64,000 nucleotides of DNA from an uncultured Psychroserpens sp. (lineage in GTDB: Bacteria; Bacteroidota; Bacteroidia; Flavobacteriales; Flavobacteriaceae): positions 62,001-126,000 of the forward strand of contig NZ_CANLNS010000006.1 in NCBI RefSeq assembly GCF_947492715.1, given 5' to 3'. The translations under genes were made by a program, and so were the position numbers. Positions 40,967 to 49,064 of the stretch are shown piece after piece; position 1 is the stretch's first letter; every line of letters begins with the position of its first letter. The notes beneath the pieces were generated by a model. That model did no database searches, was not told where the DNA came from, and saw only the letters and a list, made by a program, of their open reading frames with translations.

Positions 40967-42700
40967 CTACCAGCCGCCTCCCCCGCCTCCGCCTCCGCCA
41001 CCACCAGAGAACCCACCGCCACCTGAGCCACTTCCACTACTTGATGGTGGTGTAGCAGATTTGCTTATGGAATTGGAAAGTGATGAATTTAAAGTGTGAT
41101 TAAATGTCGAGAAATTCCCTACCTGACCGTTATACCATGTAGGCTGATAGTCTTGATCAATTACGGATTTGTTAATTAAGTTTTGAAAATTTTGCCCCCA
41201 AACACGTTCTACTCCTAGCACGACTGCATATGGTAATAATGTTTCAAATCTTTCTGGTGTTAACTCTGGCGGATTAAAATGAGCTATTTGTTTGACTTCC
41301 GCTGCATTCATATACATCTCAAATCCATCTATCAAAGATTTAAGTCTGAGTTTTTCCACAGCAGGCTTTCTTATTAAATATTGGTAAATCAAAAAGAAAA
41401 TAATATTTAATCCCAAAAATAAACCGAATATCAATCCGTCATTTTCCCCTCGAAGGTAATTAGACGAAAGAAATATAAACAAGAAGATATAAGCAATTAT
41501 GGTTAATATAGGAGCAATCCAAAATTTGGCATTAAAGCCCTGATAAATGAGGCCTCGATGTTGTTTCCATAATGATGTCCTAAATGCAGTAACAGCGCTT
41601 TTTACTTTAGAATTATATTTTCCGTCTAATGCTAAAGTAGAAGTGTTCGAAAATAGTTTTTTGAACAGCACGCGTTCTTCCTTTTTGAGCTCTTTATCGA
41701 CTTCCTTTAGTTTATGGATGACAAATTTTTTGCTTTTAAATAAACCAAAAACATAGTCTTGGGCATCTTCTTCAATATTAAGGTAGCCTCTTACAGCTAA
41801 ATTTAAAATTGAGCCTGTAATCAAATCGCCATCATAACGCTGTTTATCTAACATACCAACAGATGCAGGCGACATGTTTTCTGGTACTTCAAATTGTGGA
41901 TATACAGTTGGCTTTGGTGGATCTACACCAAATTTCAACCAAGTAAATCCGTAATAAAACAAAAGCATCAAGCTTATAAATCCACTTAAAAGAAGGGCTC
42001 CAAATTTCTCAAGAAATGTTGGAGGTGGCGGTGGAGCAGGCTGCTGTACAATACCCTTTTTAAAACCTACTGCTACAGTTAAATTCTCCCCAGGACTTAA
42101 GTTTTCGGCACTAAAACGAATGCTGTTATCAGCTATAACTTCTGCACTACAGTTGGTACTATCACTACCATATCTTCCCGTATAACAGGCATTTTGAATA
42201 CTATTTCCTCCCTCTGGTAATGTGACTAGGCTTGACACTTGATCAAAAGGAAGATCCCAATCAAAACCATTTACATTCCAATAAATTTCATCGTAGGAAT
42301 CAAAAAAGCGAATCTGTCTACCCATACTATATGTAATCGTATAATTGTATTCGCCTTCACTTAAAAACACATCTTTTTCACCGACATAAATGGTAATCGT
42401 ACCACTTCCTTTTTTGGTATGATATTTTGAAGACCTACCATCTCTTTCAACGGATAGAATTTTAAAATCAAACAGTACTTTTTGTCCTAAACTGTCTAAA
42501 CCTTCTGTTGGAATGGTACGTGTAATACCTCTTTTAAAGATGTTTCCTTGGGCATAAATTTTAATCGTCTCATCTACAATAATAGTACTTGAGGTATCCA
42601 CTTCTATATCAGAATGAAATGAAAGTATGCGCTCACTTTGCGAAAACGAGGCAAAAACGTTCGACATTAATAGTACAATAAAAAAGAGTTTTTTTAACAC
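40967..42700 (-). CDS. DUF2207 membrane protein with Gly-rich C-terminus
   Basis: A 577-aa protein: signal peptide (LFFIVLLMSNVFASFS), an extracytoplasmic DUF2207 domain (about 25-215; ILSFHSDIEVDTSSTIIVDE, IYWNVNGFDWDLPF), a TM helix about 235-255, a cytoplasmic region and two further TM helices about 395-440. The last 30 residues are SGSGGGGFSGGGGGGGGGGG-type, typical of this family. It is immediately downstream (2-bp gap) of lemA, the usual partner. The pair is widespread; function is unknown but envelope-related. Confidence 0.9.
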   Translation of the reverse strand: MLKKLFFIVLLMSNVFASFSQSERILSFHSDIEVDTSSTIIVDETIKIYAQGNIFKRGITRTIPTEGLDSLGQKVLFDFKILSVERDGRSSKYHTKKGSGTITIYVGEKDVFLSEGEYNYTITYSMGRQIRFFDSYDEIYWNVNGFDWDLPFDQVSSLVTLPEGGNSIQNACYTGRYGSDSTNCSAEVIADNSIRFSAENLSPGENLTVAVGFKKGIVQQPAPPPPPTFLEKFGALLLSGFISLMLLFYYGFTWLKFGVDPPKPTVYPQFEVPENMSPASVGMLDKQRYDGDLITGSILNLAVRGYLNIEEDAQDYVFGLFKSKKFVIHKLKEVDKELKKEERVLFKKLFSNTSTLALDGKYNSKVKSAVTAFRTSLWKQHRGLIYQGFNAKFWIAPILTIIAYIFLFIFLSSNYLRGENDGLIFGLFLGLNIIFFLIYQYLIRKPAVEKLRLKSLIDGFEMYMNAAEVKQIAHFNPPELTPERFETLLPYAVVLGVERVWGQNFQNLINKSVIDQDYQPTWYNGQVGNFSTFNHTLNSSLSNSISKSATPPSSSGSGSGGGGFSGGGGGGGGGGGW

Positions 42701-42701
42701 T

Positions 42702-43262
42702 TTAAAATTTTACTTGTGGGTTTTCACGTTCTGCTTCGGTATCAATTTCAAAAAACGCTTCTTTAGTGAAGTTCGTCATTCCGGCTATAATGTTTGAAGG
42801 AAATGAATCTATTAAAATGTTATAATCGCGTGTCGTGCCGTTATAATATCGCCTTGATTTTTCAATGTCAGATTCAATATCTGACAATTCATTTTGCAAG
42901 CTTAAAAAATTCTCATTTGCTTTGAGTTCAGGATATTGCTCAGCTACCGCATACAAGTTTATAAGTGATTTGTTTAACCCGTTTTCAGCAGCTTGCTGTC
43001 CCTCAACTGTAGTTGCATTCTGCGCTTGGCTTCTTGCTTTTGTGACATTCTCAAACGTTTCTTTTTCATGGCTTGCATAGCCTTTTACAACTTCAACTAA
43101 GTTCGGAATTAAATTATAGCGCTTTTTCAATTGAACGTCTATACCACTCCATGCTTCGCCGACAAGCATTTTTAATTTTACTAATCTGTTGTAAATTCCA
43201 ATGCCATAAAATGCAGCTAAAACAACAAGTCCTATTAATACGTATGTTCCTATCATAATCAT
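42702..43262 (-). CDS. lemA: LemA family protein
   Basis: About 186 aa. An N-terminal TM helix (IGTYVLIGLVVLAAFYGIGI) is followed by a long helical bundle: VGEAWSGIDVQLKKRYNLIPNLVEVVKGY is the LemA signature, and the C-terminus ends FFEIDTEAERENPQVKF. The frame extends to 43316, but that extension is out of family; starts at 43262 or 43256 fit the TM helix. It forms an operon with the DUF2207 gene (2-bp gap). Function unknown; membrane-anchored. Confidence 0.9.
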   Translation of the reverse strand: MIMIGTYVLIGLVVLAAFYGIGIYNRLVKLKMLVGEAWSGIDVQLKKRYNLIPNLVEVVKGYASHEKETFENVTKARSQAQNATTVEGQQAAENGLNKSLINLYAVAEQYPELKANENFLSLQNELSDIESDIEKSRRYYNGTTRDYNILIDSFPSNIIAGMTNFTKEAFFEIDTEAERENPQVKF

Positions 43263-43438
43263 AAAGATATTAAAATTTATATAAATATAGGTCCAATTAA
43301 AAAACAACCAAAGCACTATAACAGGTTTAATTCATAACTGTTTTACATACACACGAAAACCTTAAATATTTTCTTATAACTCATTTTCTTTCATTAACTT
43401 AGACATAGTTATCACATGATAACGATTAGATAAAAAAC

Positions 43439-43813
43439 ATGGGGTTTTTAGATAAATTTTTCAGTAATAAAAAGAATAAAGTTGCTAAATCGAACGAGTC
43501 AGCTGTTGAACATGCTGTTATCATATATTTCAATTATGAGCTTGAGGGAATGGAACATATTTACGCATTGAGAGACAAGCTAGAAACAGCTATTGAGAAT
43601 AACAATTTGGGAGAATACGACGGACACGAAATGGCAATCGATTATAGTGATGGTTCCTTATATATGTACGGACCAAATGCCGAATTATTATTCAATGGTA
43701 TTAAACCGATTTTAGAAACGACCACCTTTTTAAATGGAGCAAAAGCCAAATTGAGATTTGGACCACCTGAAGATGGCATCAAAGAAATTATAGTTGACAT
43801 TAAAACTGAATAA
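43439..43813 (+). CDS. Conserved hypothetical protein (124 aa)
   Basis: A soluble protein with AVEHAVIIYFNYELEGMEHI near the N-terminus and a well-marked end: GSLYMYGPNAELLFNGIKPI followed by AKAKLRFGPPEDGIKEI. Proteins with this YMYGPDA...RYGPP pattern are widespread in bacteria, but I know no assigned function. It stands alone between lemA (divergent) and the DUF5995 gene. Confidence 0.7.
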   Translation: MGFLDKFFSNKKNKVAKSNESAVEHAVIIYFNYELEGMEHIYALRDKLETAIENNNLGEYDGHEMAIDYSDGSLYMYGPNAELLFNGIKPILETTTFLNGAKAKLRFGPPEDGIKEIIVDIKTE

Positions 43814-43885
43814 TCTTTTATCAAATATCTTGGAAATAAACTACCAACATCGTCACTTTCACAAGCAACCTAAAACCAAACCATC

Positions 43886-44644
43886 ATGCCGCGTCCAACA
43901 ACCATACAGCAAGTCTTAGATGAACTCGATAGCATCATTAGCGACAGTATTGCCACGAATAGCAGGTTGGGTTTGTTTGCCTATATCTATAGGCGTACTA
44001 CGGCAGAAATAGCAGCGGAAATTGATCTGGGAAATTTTGAAGACAACCAACGTCTAGAGCTATTAGATGTAGACTTTGCGAATTTGTATTTAGATGCCTA
44101 CAAAGCCTATAAAAACAATCAACCTGTAAGTGCGTCTTGGGCTTTTGCCTTTGAACATGCCAAAGAGCCTTTGAATATTGTACAACACATTATGTTGGGT
44201 ATGAATGCACACATCAATCTAGACCTCGCGATAGCCACAGCTACAACGATGTCTGGAAAAGACATTCGAGATATTGAGCAGGATTTCAATAAGGTGAACG
44301 CTATTCTATTTCAGATCACTAATGAGTTGCAAGATCGACTAAGTCGTGTGTCTCCACTCCTATTTGTTCTAGATTGGCTAGGAAAAAACACAGATGAACA
44401 AATTATCGATTTTAGTATGCGAAAAGCACGCGAGCAATCTTGGAATTCGGCAAACTTACTCTGGCCTTTAACGGGAAGTTCCCAATTTGAAACAACCAAA
44501 AATGGAATTGATCAATTGGTACTTAAACTAAGTCAGCATATCGCAGCTCCTAAATCCAGAATCATTCGGTTTTTCCTAAAGGTCATTCAGAAGTTTGAAA
44601 CGAAAGAAGTGAGTCGTATCATTTCAAAACTAAAGGCAGAATAA
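43886..44644 (+). CDS. DUF5995 family protein
   Basis: A 252-aa protein: TTIQQVLDELDSIISDSIAT, GLFAYIYRRTTAEIAAEIDL, and the signature PLNIVQHIMLGMNAHINLDLAIATATT. The family is predicted to be all-helical and has no known reaction; the conserved HxxxGxNAHI and D residues suggest a buried site, possibly metal binding. The second half contains QSWNSANLLWPLTG. It is monocistronic. Confidence 0.8.
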   Translation: MPRPTTIQQVLDELDSIISDSIATNSRLGLFAYIYRRTTAEIAAEIDLGNFEDNQRLELLDVDFANLYLDAYKAYKNNQPVSASWAFAFEHAKEPLNIVQHIMLGMNAHINLDLAIATATTMSGKDIRDIEQDFNKVNAILFQITNELQDRLSRVSPLLFVLDWLGKNTDEQIIDFSMRKAREQSWNSANLLWPLTGSSQFETTKNGIDQLVLKLSQHIAAPKSRIIRFFLKVIQKFETKEVSRIISKLKAE

Positions 44645-44992
44645 ACACCTCGAAGCCGTTTTTATTTTAATGAACTCGTCATAAAGACTATTAGCTCCAA
44701 TAGCATAAATATCAACATAATTCACACATTATCAATACATTATACGTATAACACTTTCAATATTCAGTATTAAATCAACATATAATCAGCTTATATTTAA
44801 GTCAATTTGTATGGTTTTCCCATAATAATACTAAGGCTTTCCCATAGTCTTTGGTCAAACGTTAATCTTACCTTTTTAGAAGTTACATCAATGAATGATA
44901 AAACTTTAAACCACTTATCTCATAGTAGTGAACCAAGGAGATATCTGAAAATCCTAAAAAGAGTAAGAGCCAACTTATATTTAATTTATTTT
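44645..44992. other. Non-coding stretch before the lipoprotein gene
   Basis: About 350 bp, strongly AT-rich. It contains a TATACGTATA palindrome near 44749 and a repeated word TTTCCCATA (about 44815 and 44840). No tRNA, hairpin terminator or credible small gene was found. Confidence 0.3.
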
Positions 44993-45739
44993 ATGAAAAC
45001 TCAAGTAAAAATTTTAGCCTCCTTTTTAGTAATAATCTGTATGACATTTTACGCCTGTAACTCAGATAATGACATAACCGATAATAGTGATCAACAAACT
45101 CGTGTTGTAAATGATGAGTTTAGCCAAAGAAAAAAAGGAGGAAGTCAAATTCAATATAATCCAAATGGTCCTTGTCCTATGAGTGGTCCGTTATGTATTA
45201 TTCCAGGAAACACCTATACATTTACAATAAATTGTAATGGCAATAACCCATCTGGAAATGTGTACTGGACTTATAGTGGATCTGGTATAACGCCAGCTAC
45301 ACCTCTAGGTCCTAATGGTCTTGGGTCGTCAAGTCAGTCGTTCACGTTTAGTTCAACCTTCAATAGTACAAATACATGGATTCAAGCTGTATGTGATGGC
45401 AGTTTTGGATGTAAAGATCAAGTGCTTTTAGAAACTTGCAACATTATTCCTCCAACATGTTCAATTTCTGGACCTAATTGCGGTGTAGAAGGTGATATCT
45501 TAACGTATACTTATAATGGCGCTAGTAATGTAAATTGGACGTCCTTAAGTTCTGGTATTACCTTGATAAGTTCTAGTGGAAACACAGCAACTTTCCAAGT
45601 AAATTCAAACTTTGGACAAAATGGAGGGTCTATTAGGGGAAGCGCAATTGGATGTAACACCATCACTTTTGATATTTCTAATTGTTGTGTTCCATCTATA
45701 ATAACAGTAGATTATGACAGACGTGTCTATAAAAATTAA
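44993..45739 (+). CDS. Secreted lipoprotein with two Ig/PKD-like repeats
   Basis: 248 aa from the ATG at 44993, giving an N-terminus MKTQVKILASFLVIICMTFY followed by the lipobox Cys (ACNSDND). Two repeats follow: CPMSGPLCIIPGNTYTFTIN...GNVYWTYSGSGIT and CSISGPNCGVEGDILTYTYN...NVNWTSLSSGIT, both cysteine-containing beta-sandwich-like units. The frame continues upstream to 44807, but that part does not resemble protein. No sorting domain is visible, so it is probably a surface lipoprotein. Function unknown. Confidence 0.75.
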   Translation: MKTQVKILASFLVIICMTFYACNSDNDITDNSDQQTRVVNDEFSQRKKGGSQIQYNPNGPCPMSGPLCIIPGNTYTFTINCNGNNPSGNVYWTYSGSGITPATPLGPNGLGSSSQSFTFSSTFNSTNTWIQAVCDGSFGCKDQVLLETCNIIPPTCSISGPNCGVEGDILTYTYNGASNVNWTSLSSGITLISSSGNTATFQVNSNFGQNGGSIRGSAIGCNTITFDISNCCVPSIITVDYDRRVYKN

Positions 45740-45776
45740 ATGTATTAGATATCTTGTATAACGATGATATTATTTT

Positions 45777-45809
45777 CGGCACTCAAATAAGCAAACTATT
45801 TGGGTGTCG
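45777..45809. terminator. Bidirectional hairpin between lipoprotein gene and deiminase gene
   Basis: CGGCACTCAAATA and TATTTGGGTGTCG pair over 13 bp with two G-T wobbles around a 7-nt loop, between convergent stops. Confidence 0.6.
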
Positions 45810-45812
45810 TCT

Positions 45813-46727
45813 TTATTCTCTAATCAATGGCATTGTACTACAACGTAACAAGCCTTCTTGTTTAGCAATTTCGGCATAAGGTACTTCCTCAACCGTAAAG
45901 CCTTGCTCTCGTAACCATGTATTTAACCTCGTAAAGTTCCGTTCAGAAATAATGACATCTTCAGAAATAGAAAATACATTACTATTCATATTGTACATTT
46001 CATCTTTCGTAATTTCAAAGATGTTCTCTTTTCCGAAGAAATCTACCAACCATTCATATTCGCTTTCAAGGAGGAATCCGTTTTTATGAAGTATAGCTTT
46101 ATCCTTACCTACAGGTTGAAAACAGCAATCTAAGTGTAGGGCATTCTCTTTAGGTTCTGTATTAGATTTACGCAATTCGAATGCTTTTACCGTTTTTTCA
46201 GGAAACAGTTCTTGAATAGCTATTACGGCATCCATATTAGTGCGAGCTGTAATAAAATCTGGGTAGTCATCACCTGAATATGTTCCAATAAAAATATAAT
46301 CATTCCAAGGCATCACATCGCCTCCTTCTACATGACACTCTTCTGGTAAACGTACGCGATTCTCTTCTGGGATTTGAGACCATACATGTTCGATAGCTTC
46401 AATTTCACGATCACGATCTGGTAAAATATTGGCAAAAATAAATGTGTTGTCAATCACAAAACCAATGTCTCTAGAAAAAATCTGATTGTAATCGTTAATC
46501 ACTTGAGGTCTATAAACGGTAACATCGTATTTTTTAAAGACCTCAGCGACAGCTTCCATTTCTTTAATCATATCTGCTTCTACAGGATAGGTTCCAGCTT
46601 TGATATGTTCGGCAGATTTTGGATCGTAAGTATCTTCTAAGGAAGGTGTTGGCCCTACGCTTTCTGCTGTTCCTAAAACAACAGCGCGTAAGCGAGCAGT
46701 TTCGTTTTGTACGTTAGGTTTGATCAT
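45813..46727 (-). CDS. Arginine-deiminase-superfamily hydrolase (amidinotransferase fold)
   Basis: 304 aa from the ATG at 46727: RAVVLGTAESVGPTPSLEDT at the N-terminus, IFSRDIGFVID, HVEGGDVMPWNDYIFIG, the catalytic His region LHLDCCFQPVGKDKAILHKN and the C-terminal Cys in GLLRCSTMPLIRE (about Cys296). These are the landmarks of guanidino-modifying enzymes; it is related to dimethylarginine or arginine hydrolases. An upstream start at 46754 would lie in the gltA terminator. In flavobacteria this gene often accompanies gltA. Confidence 0.88.
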   Translation of the reverse strand: MIKPNVQNETARLRAVVLGTAESVGPTPSLEDTYDPKSAEHIKAGTYPVEADMIKEMEAVAEVFKKYDVTVYRPQVINDYNQIFSRDIGFVIDNTFIFANILPDRDREIEAIEHVWSQIPEENRVRLPEECHVEGGDVMPWNDYIFIGTYSGDDYPDFITARTNMDAVIAIQELFPEKTVKAFELRKSNTEPKENALHLDCCFQPVGKDKAILHKNGFLLESEYEWLVDFFGKENIFEITKDEMYNMNSNVFSISEDVIISERNFTRLNTWLREQGFTVEEVPYAEIAKQEGLLRCSTMPLIRE

Positions 46728-46743
46728 AGATTGCAAATATAAA

Positions 46744-46771
46744 AAAAGCTCCATATTAATATGAAGCTTTT
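46744..46771 (-). terminator. gltA terminator
   Basis: AAAAGCTCCATAT and ATATGAAGCTTTT pair with one mismatch around a short loop; on the minus strand a T-rich tract follows. It supports the shorter start for the downstream hydrolase gene. Confidence 0.65.
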
Positions 46772-46790
46772 AGTTGGCATTTAAAGTTGC

Positions 46791-48077
46791 CTATCTCTTA
46801 TTTATGTCTTTAAACGGTCTGTACGTTTCACCAATATAAATCTGTCTTGGACGACCAATTGGCTCCTTACGTAAGCGCATTTCTCTCCATTGTGAAATCC
46901 AACCAGGTAAACGTCCTAAAGCAAACATTACTGTAAACATTTCTGTTGGAATACCCATAGCGCGATAAATAATTCCAGAATAGAAATCTACATTTGGATA
47001 TAGCTTTCTATCTACAAAGTATTGATCTTCTAAGGCTTCTTTTTCTAGGCCTTTAGCGATATCTAAAATTGGGTCTTCAACACCTAAATCGGCTAAAACC
47101 TCATCGGCAGCAACCTTAATTATTTTAGCTCTCGGATCGAAGTTTTTATAAACGCGGTGACCAAAGCCCATTAAACGGAAAGGGTCATTCTTATCTTTGG
47201 CTTTACCCATATACTTTTTAGTATCACCACCATCTTCTTTAATACCTTCTAGCATTTCCAATACTGCTTGGTTAGCACCACCATGTAATGGTCCCCAAAG
47301 CGCAGAGATACCAGACGACAATGAAGCAAATAATCCTGCATGGGACGAGCCTACAATACGCACTGTAGACGTAGAACAGTTTTGCTCGTGGTCTGCATGA
47401 AGGATTAATAATTTATCCAAAGCGTTAACTAAAATTGGGTTTTGAACATAGTCTTCATCTGGACGCTTAAACATCATTTGAAGAATGTTCTCTACATAGC
47501 CAAGAGATGTACTTCCATAATCTAACGGCATACCATGTTTCTTGCGCATTGTCCAAGCCACTAAGATTGGGAATTTACCTAAAATTCTAACAATGGCGTT
47601 ATACATTTCCTCATCAGAATCGACATTCACAGACGTAGGATTAAATGCTGTAAGCGCACTCGTTAACGATGCTAATACACCCATTGGATGTGCTGCCTTT
47701 GGAAAGGCGTCTAATATTTTTTTTACGTCGTCATCAACAACAGCGTGCTTCTTAATATCTGAATGGAATTTTTCCAATTCTCCTGCATTAGGCAACTCAC
47801 CAAAAATTAAAAGGTAAGCTACTTCAAGAAAATCTGCCTTTTCTGCTAATTCTTCGATAGAGTAACCTCTATATCTTAAGATTCCTTTTTCACCATCTAA
47901 AAATGTAATTGCGCTTTCGCAAGACCCTGTGTTTTTATAACCTGGATCAATAGTCGTTACACCACCTGTAACACCTCTAAGTGTTTTTATATTTATTGCA
48001 ACTTCGTTTTCAGTACCTGTAACTAACGGAAAATCATGTTTTTGTCCATTAATTTCTAGTGTAGCTTTATCTGACAT
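46791..48077 (-). CDS. gltA: Citrate synthase
   Basis: A 428-aa type II citrate synthase condensing oxaloacetate and acetyl-CoA at entry to the TCA cycle. Landmarks: N-terminal KTLRGVTGGVTTIDPGYKNT, ILHADHEQNCSTSTVRIVGS (catalytic His), LWGPLHGGANQAVLEML (second His), MGFGHRVYKNFDPRA and the C-terminal RLPGWISQWREM followed by GRPRQIYIGE. Length is normal for hexameric Gram-negative enzymes. The terminator behind it separates it from the deiminase-family gene. Confidence 0.97.
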   Translation of the reverse strand: MSDKATLEINGQKHDFPLVTGTENEVAINIKTLRGVTGGVTTIDPGYKNTGSCESAITFLDGEKGILRYRGYSIEELAEKADFLEVAYLLIFGELPNAGELEKFHSDIKKHAVVDDDVKKILDAFPKAAHPMGVLASLTSALTAFNPTSVNVDSDEEMYNAIVRILGKFPILVAWTMRKKHGMPLDYGSTSLGYVENILQMMFKRPDEDYVQNPILVNALDKLLILHADHEQNCSTSTVRIVGSSHAGLFASLSSGISALWGPLHGGANQAVLEMLEGIKEDGGDTKKYMGKAKDKNDPFRLMGFGHRVYKNFDPRAKIIKVAADEVLADLGVEDPILDIAKGLEKEALEDQYFVDRKLYPNVDFYSGIIYRAMGIPTEMFTVMFALGRLPGWISQWREMRLRKEPIGRPRQIYIGETYRPFKDINKR

Positions 48078-48260
48078 ATATTTTGTGTATTTTATTTTGT
48101 GTGTTTGTCGAAATCGAGATTACGAAATTACGAAATATCTAAGGATTTACGAAGTCTATTTAGAAAGGTTTTAACAATTGTGATATTCATAAAATTGATA
48201 TGGATTTGCCCCCTAAACATTAGCATATTCTCAATATAGAATTACATCGTCTGTCCTGAA

Positions 48261-48290
48261 GTTGTCAAAGTAAATCTTATTTTTGACAAC
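48261..48290. promoter_or_regulatory. GTTGTCAAA inverted repeat upstream of the DUF481 gene
   Basis: GTTGTCAAA (48261) and TTTGACAAC (48282) are perfect 9-bp complements separated by 12 bp and end 12 bp before the ATG. Its position over the expected promoter suggests a repressor operator. A hairpin is also possible, but no T-tract follows. Confidence 0.5.
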
Positions 48291-48302
48291 AAATTTATAC
48301 TC

Positions 48303-49055
48303 ATGAAATATTTGCTGCTCATTATCTGGCTATTAAGTTTTGGTGCTAATGCTCAGGTGGTTAATATCGAAACATTACGGAAGCCATCAGATTCGGCCAA
48401 ATGGACAGGTTCTGCTAGTCTTGATTTATCGCTAATTAAAAATACTAATAACATTTTCCGCATTTCTAATAAGGCTCATGTTCAGTATAACAATACCAGA
48501 TCACTTTGGTTATTTGTAAACGACTTAAGTCTGCAACGTGCTGACGGATTTTCATTGGTTAATAGAGGTACACAACATTTAAGATATAATCGTCGCATAT
48601 CTAATAGAGTAAAATGGGAAGCTTTTGGACAAGCGCAATACGACGCCATTTCTCAAGTAGATTTTAGAGGTTTATTAGGAACTGGTCCAAGATTTAAATT
48701 ATCCAATAACGATAAGTACCGCTTCTATTTAGGAACGCTTGTGATGTACGAATACGAAAAAGCATCGAGCGACATCGCAGACCGCATTCAAAAAGACATA
48801 CGAGCAAGCACTTATTTGTCGTTTAGCATGTATCCTACAGAAAAGATAAGTATTATTAGTACCAGTTATTATCAACCAAAAATAGATGCCTTTGGTGATT
48901 TTCGTTTTTCGAGTAATACAGCCCTCCTCTTTGAAATTTTTAATGATTTGGCCTTTAAAACGAGTTTCAATTACTTCTATGATGCCGTTCCTGTAAGTTC
49001 TGACATACCAAAAACCCAATATGAATTAACCAATGGGTTGTTGTATACGTTTTAG
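48303..49055 (+). CDS. DUF481 outer-membrane beta-barrel protein
   Basis: A 250-aa protein with a signal peptide (MKYLLLIIWLLSFGANAQ) followed by alternating amphipathic strands: GSASLDLSLIKNTNNIFRIS, RYNRRISNRVKWEAFGQAQY, GTGPRFKLSNNDKYRFYLGT, and a C-terminal strand ending in phenylalanine (YELTNGLLYTF), as expected for outer-membrane insertion. DUF481 proteins are called putative salt-induced outer-membrane proteins; their cargo is unknown. The inverted repeat just upstream suggests specific regulation. Confidence 0.85.
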   Translation: MKYLLLIIWLLSFGANAQVVNIETLRKPSDSAKWTGSASLDLSLIKNTNNIFRISNKAHVQYNNTRSLWLFVNDLSLQRADGFSLVNRGTQHLRYNRRISNRVKWEAFGQAQYDAISQVDFRGLLGTGPRFKLSNNDKYRFYLGTLVMYEYEKASSDIADRIQKDIRASTYLSFSMYPTEKISIISTSYYQPKIDAFGDFRFSSNTALLFEIFNDLAFKTSFNYFYDAVPVSSDIPKTQYELTNGLLYTF

Positions 49056-49064
49056 GATCTTCAT

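Noticed and set aside
43384-43412. A further degraded attC-like site near 43.4 kb
   Set aside because: TTTTCTTTCATTAACTTAG resembles the central block of the cassette sites, but there are no complementary ends or inner arms around it.
44807-44992. N-terminal 62 residues of the extended lipoprotein frame
   Set aside because: The ATG at 44993 is directly followed by a lipoprotein signal peptide, so the upstream frame is non-coding.
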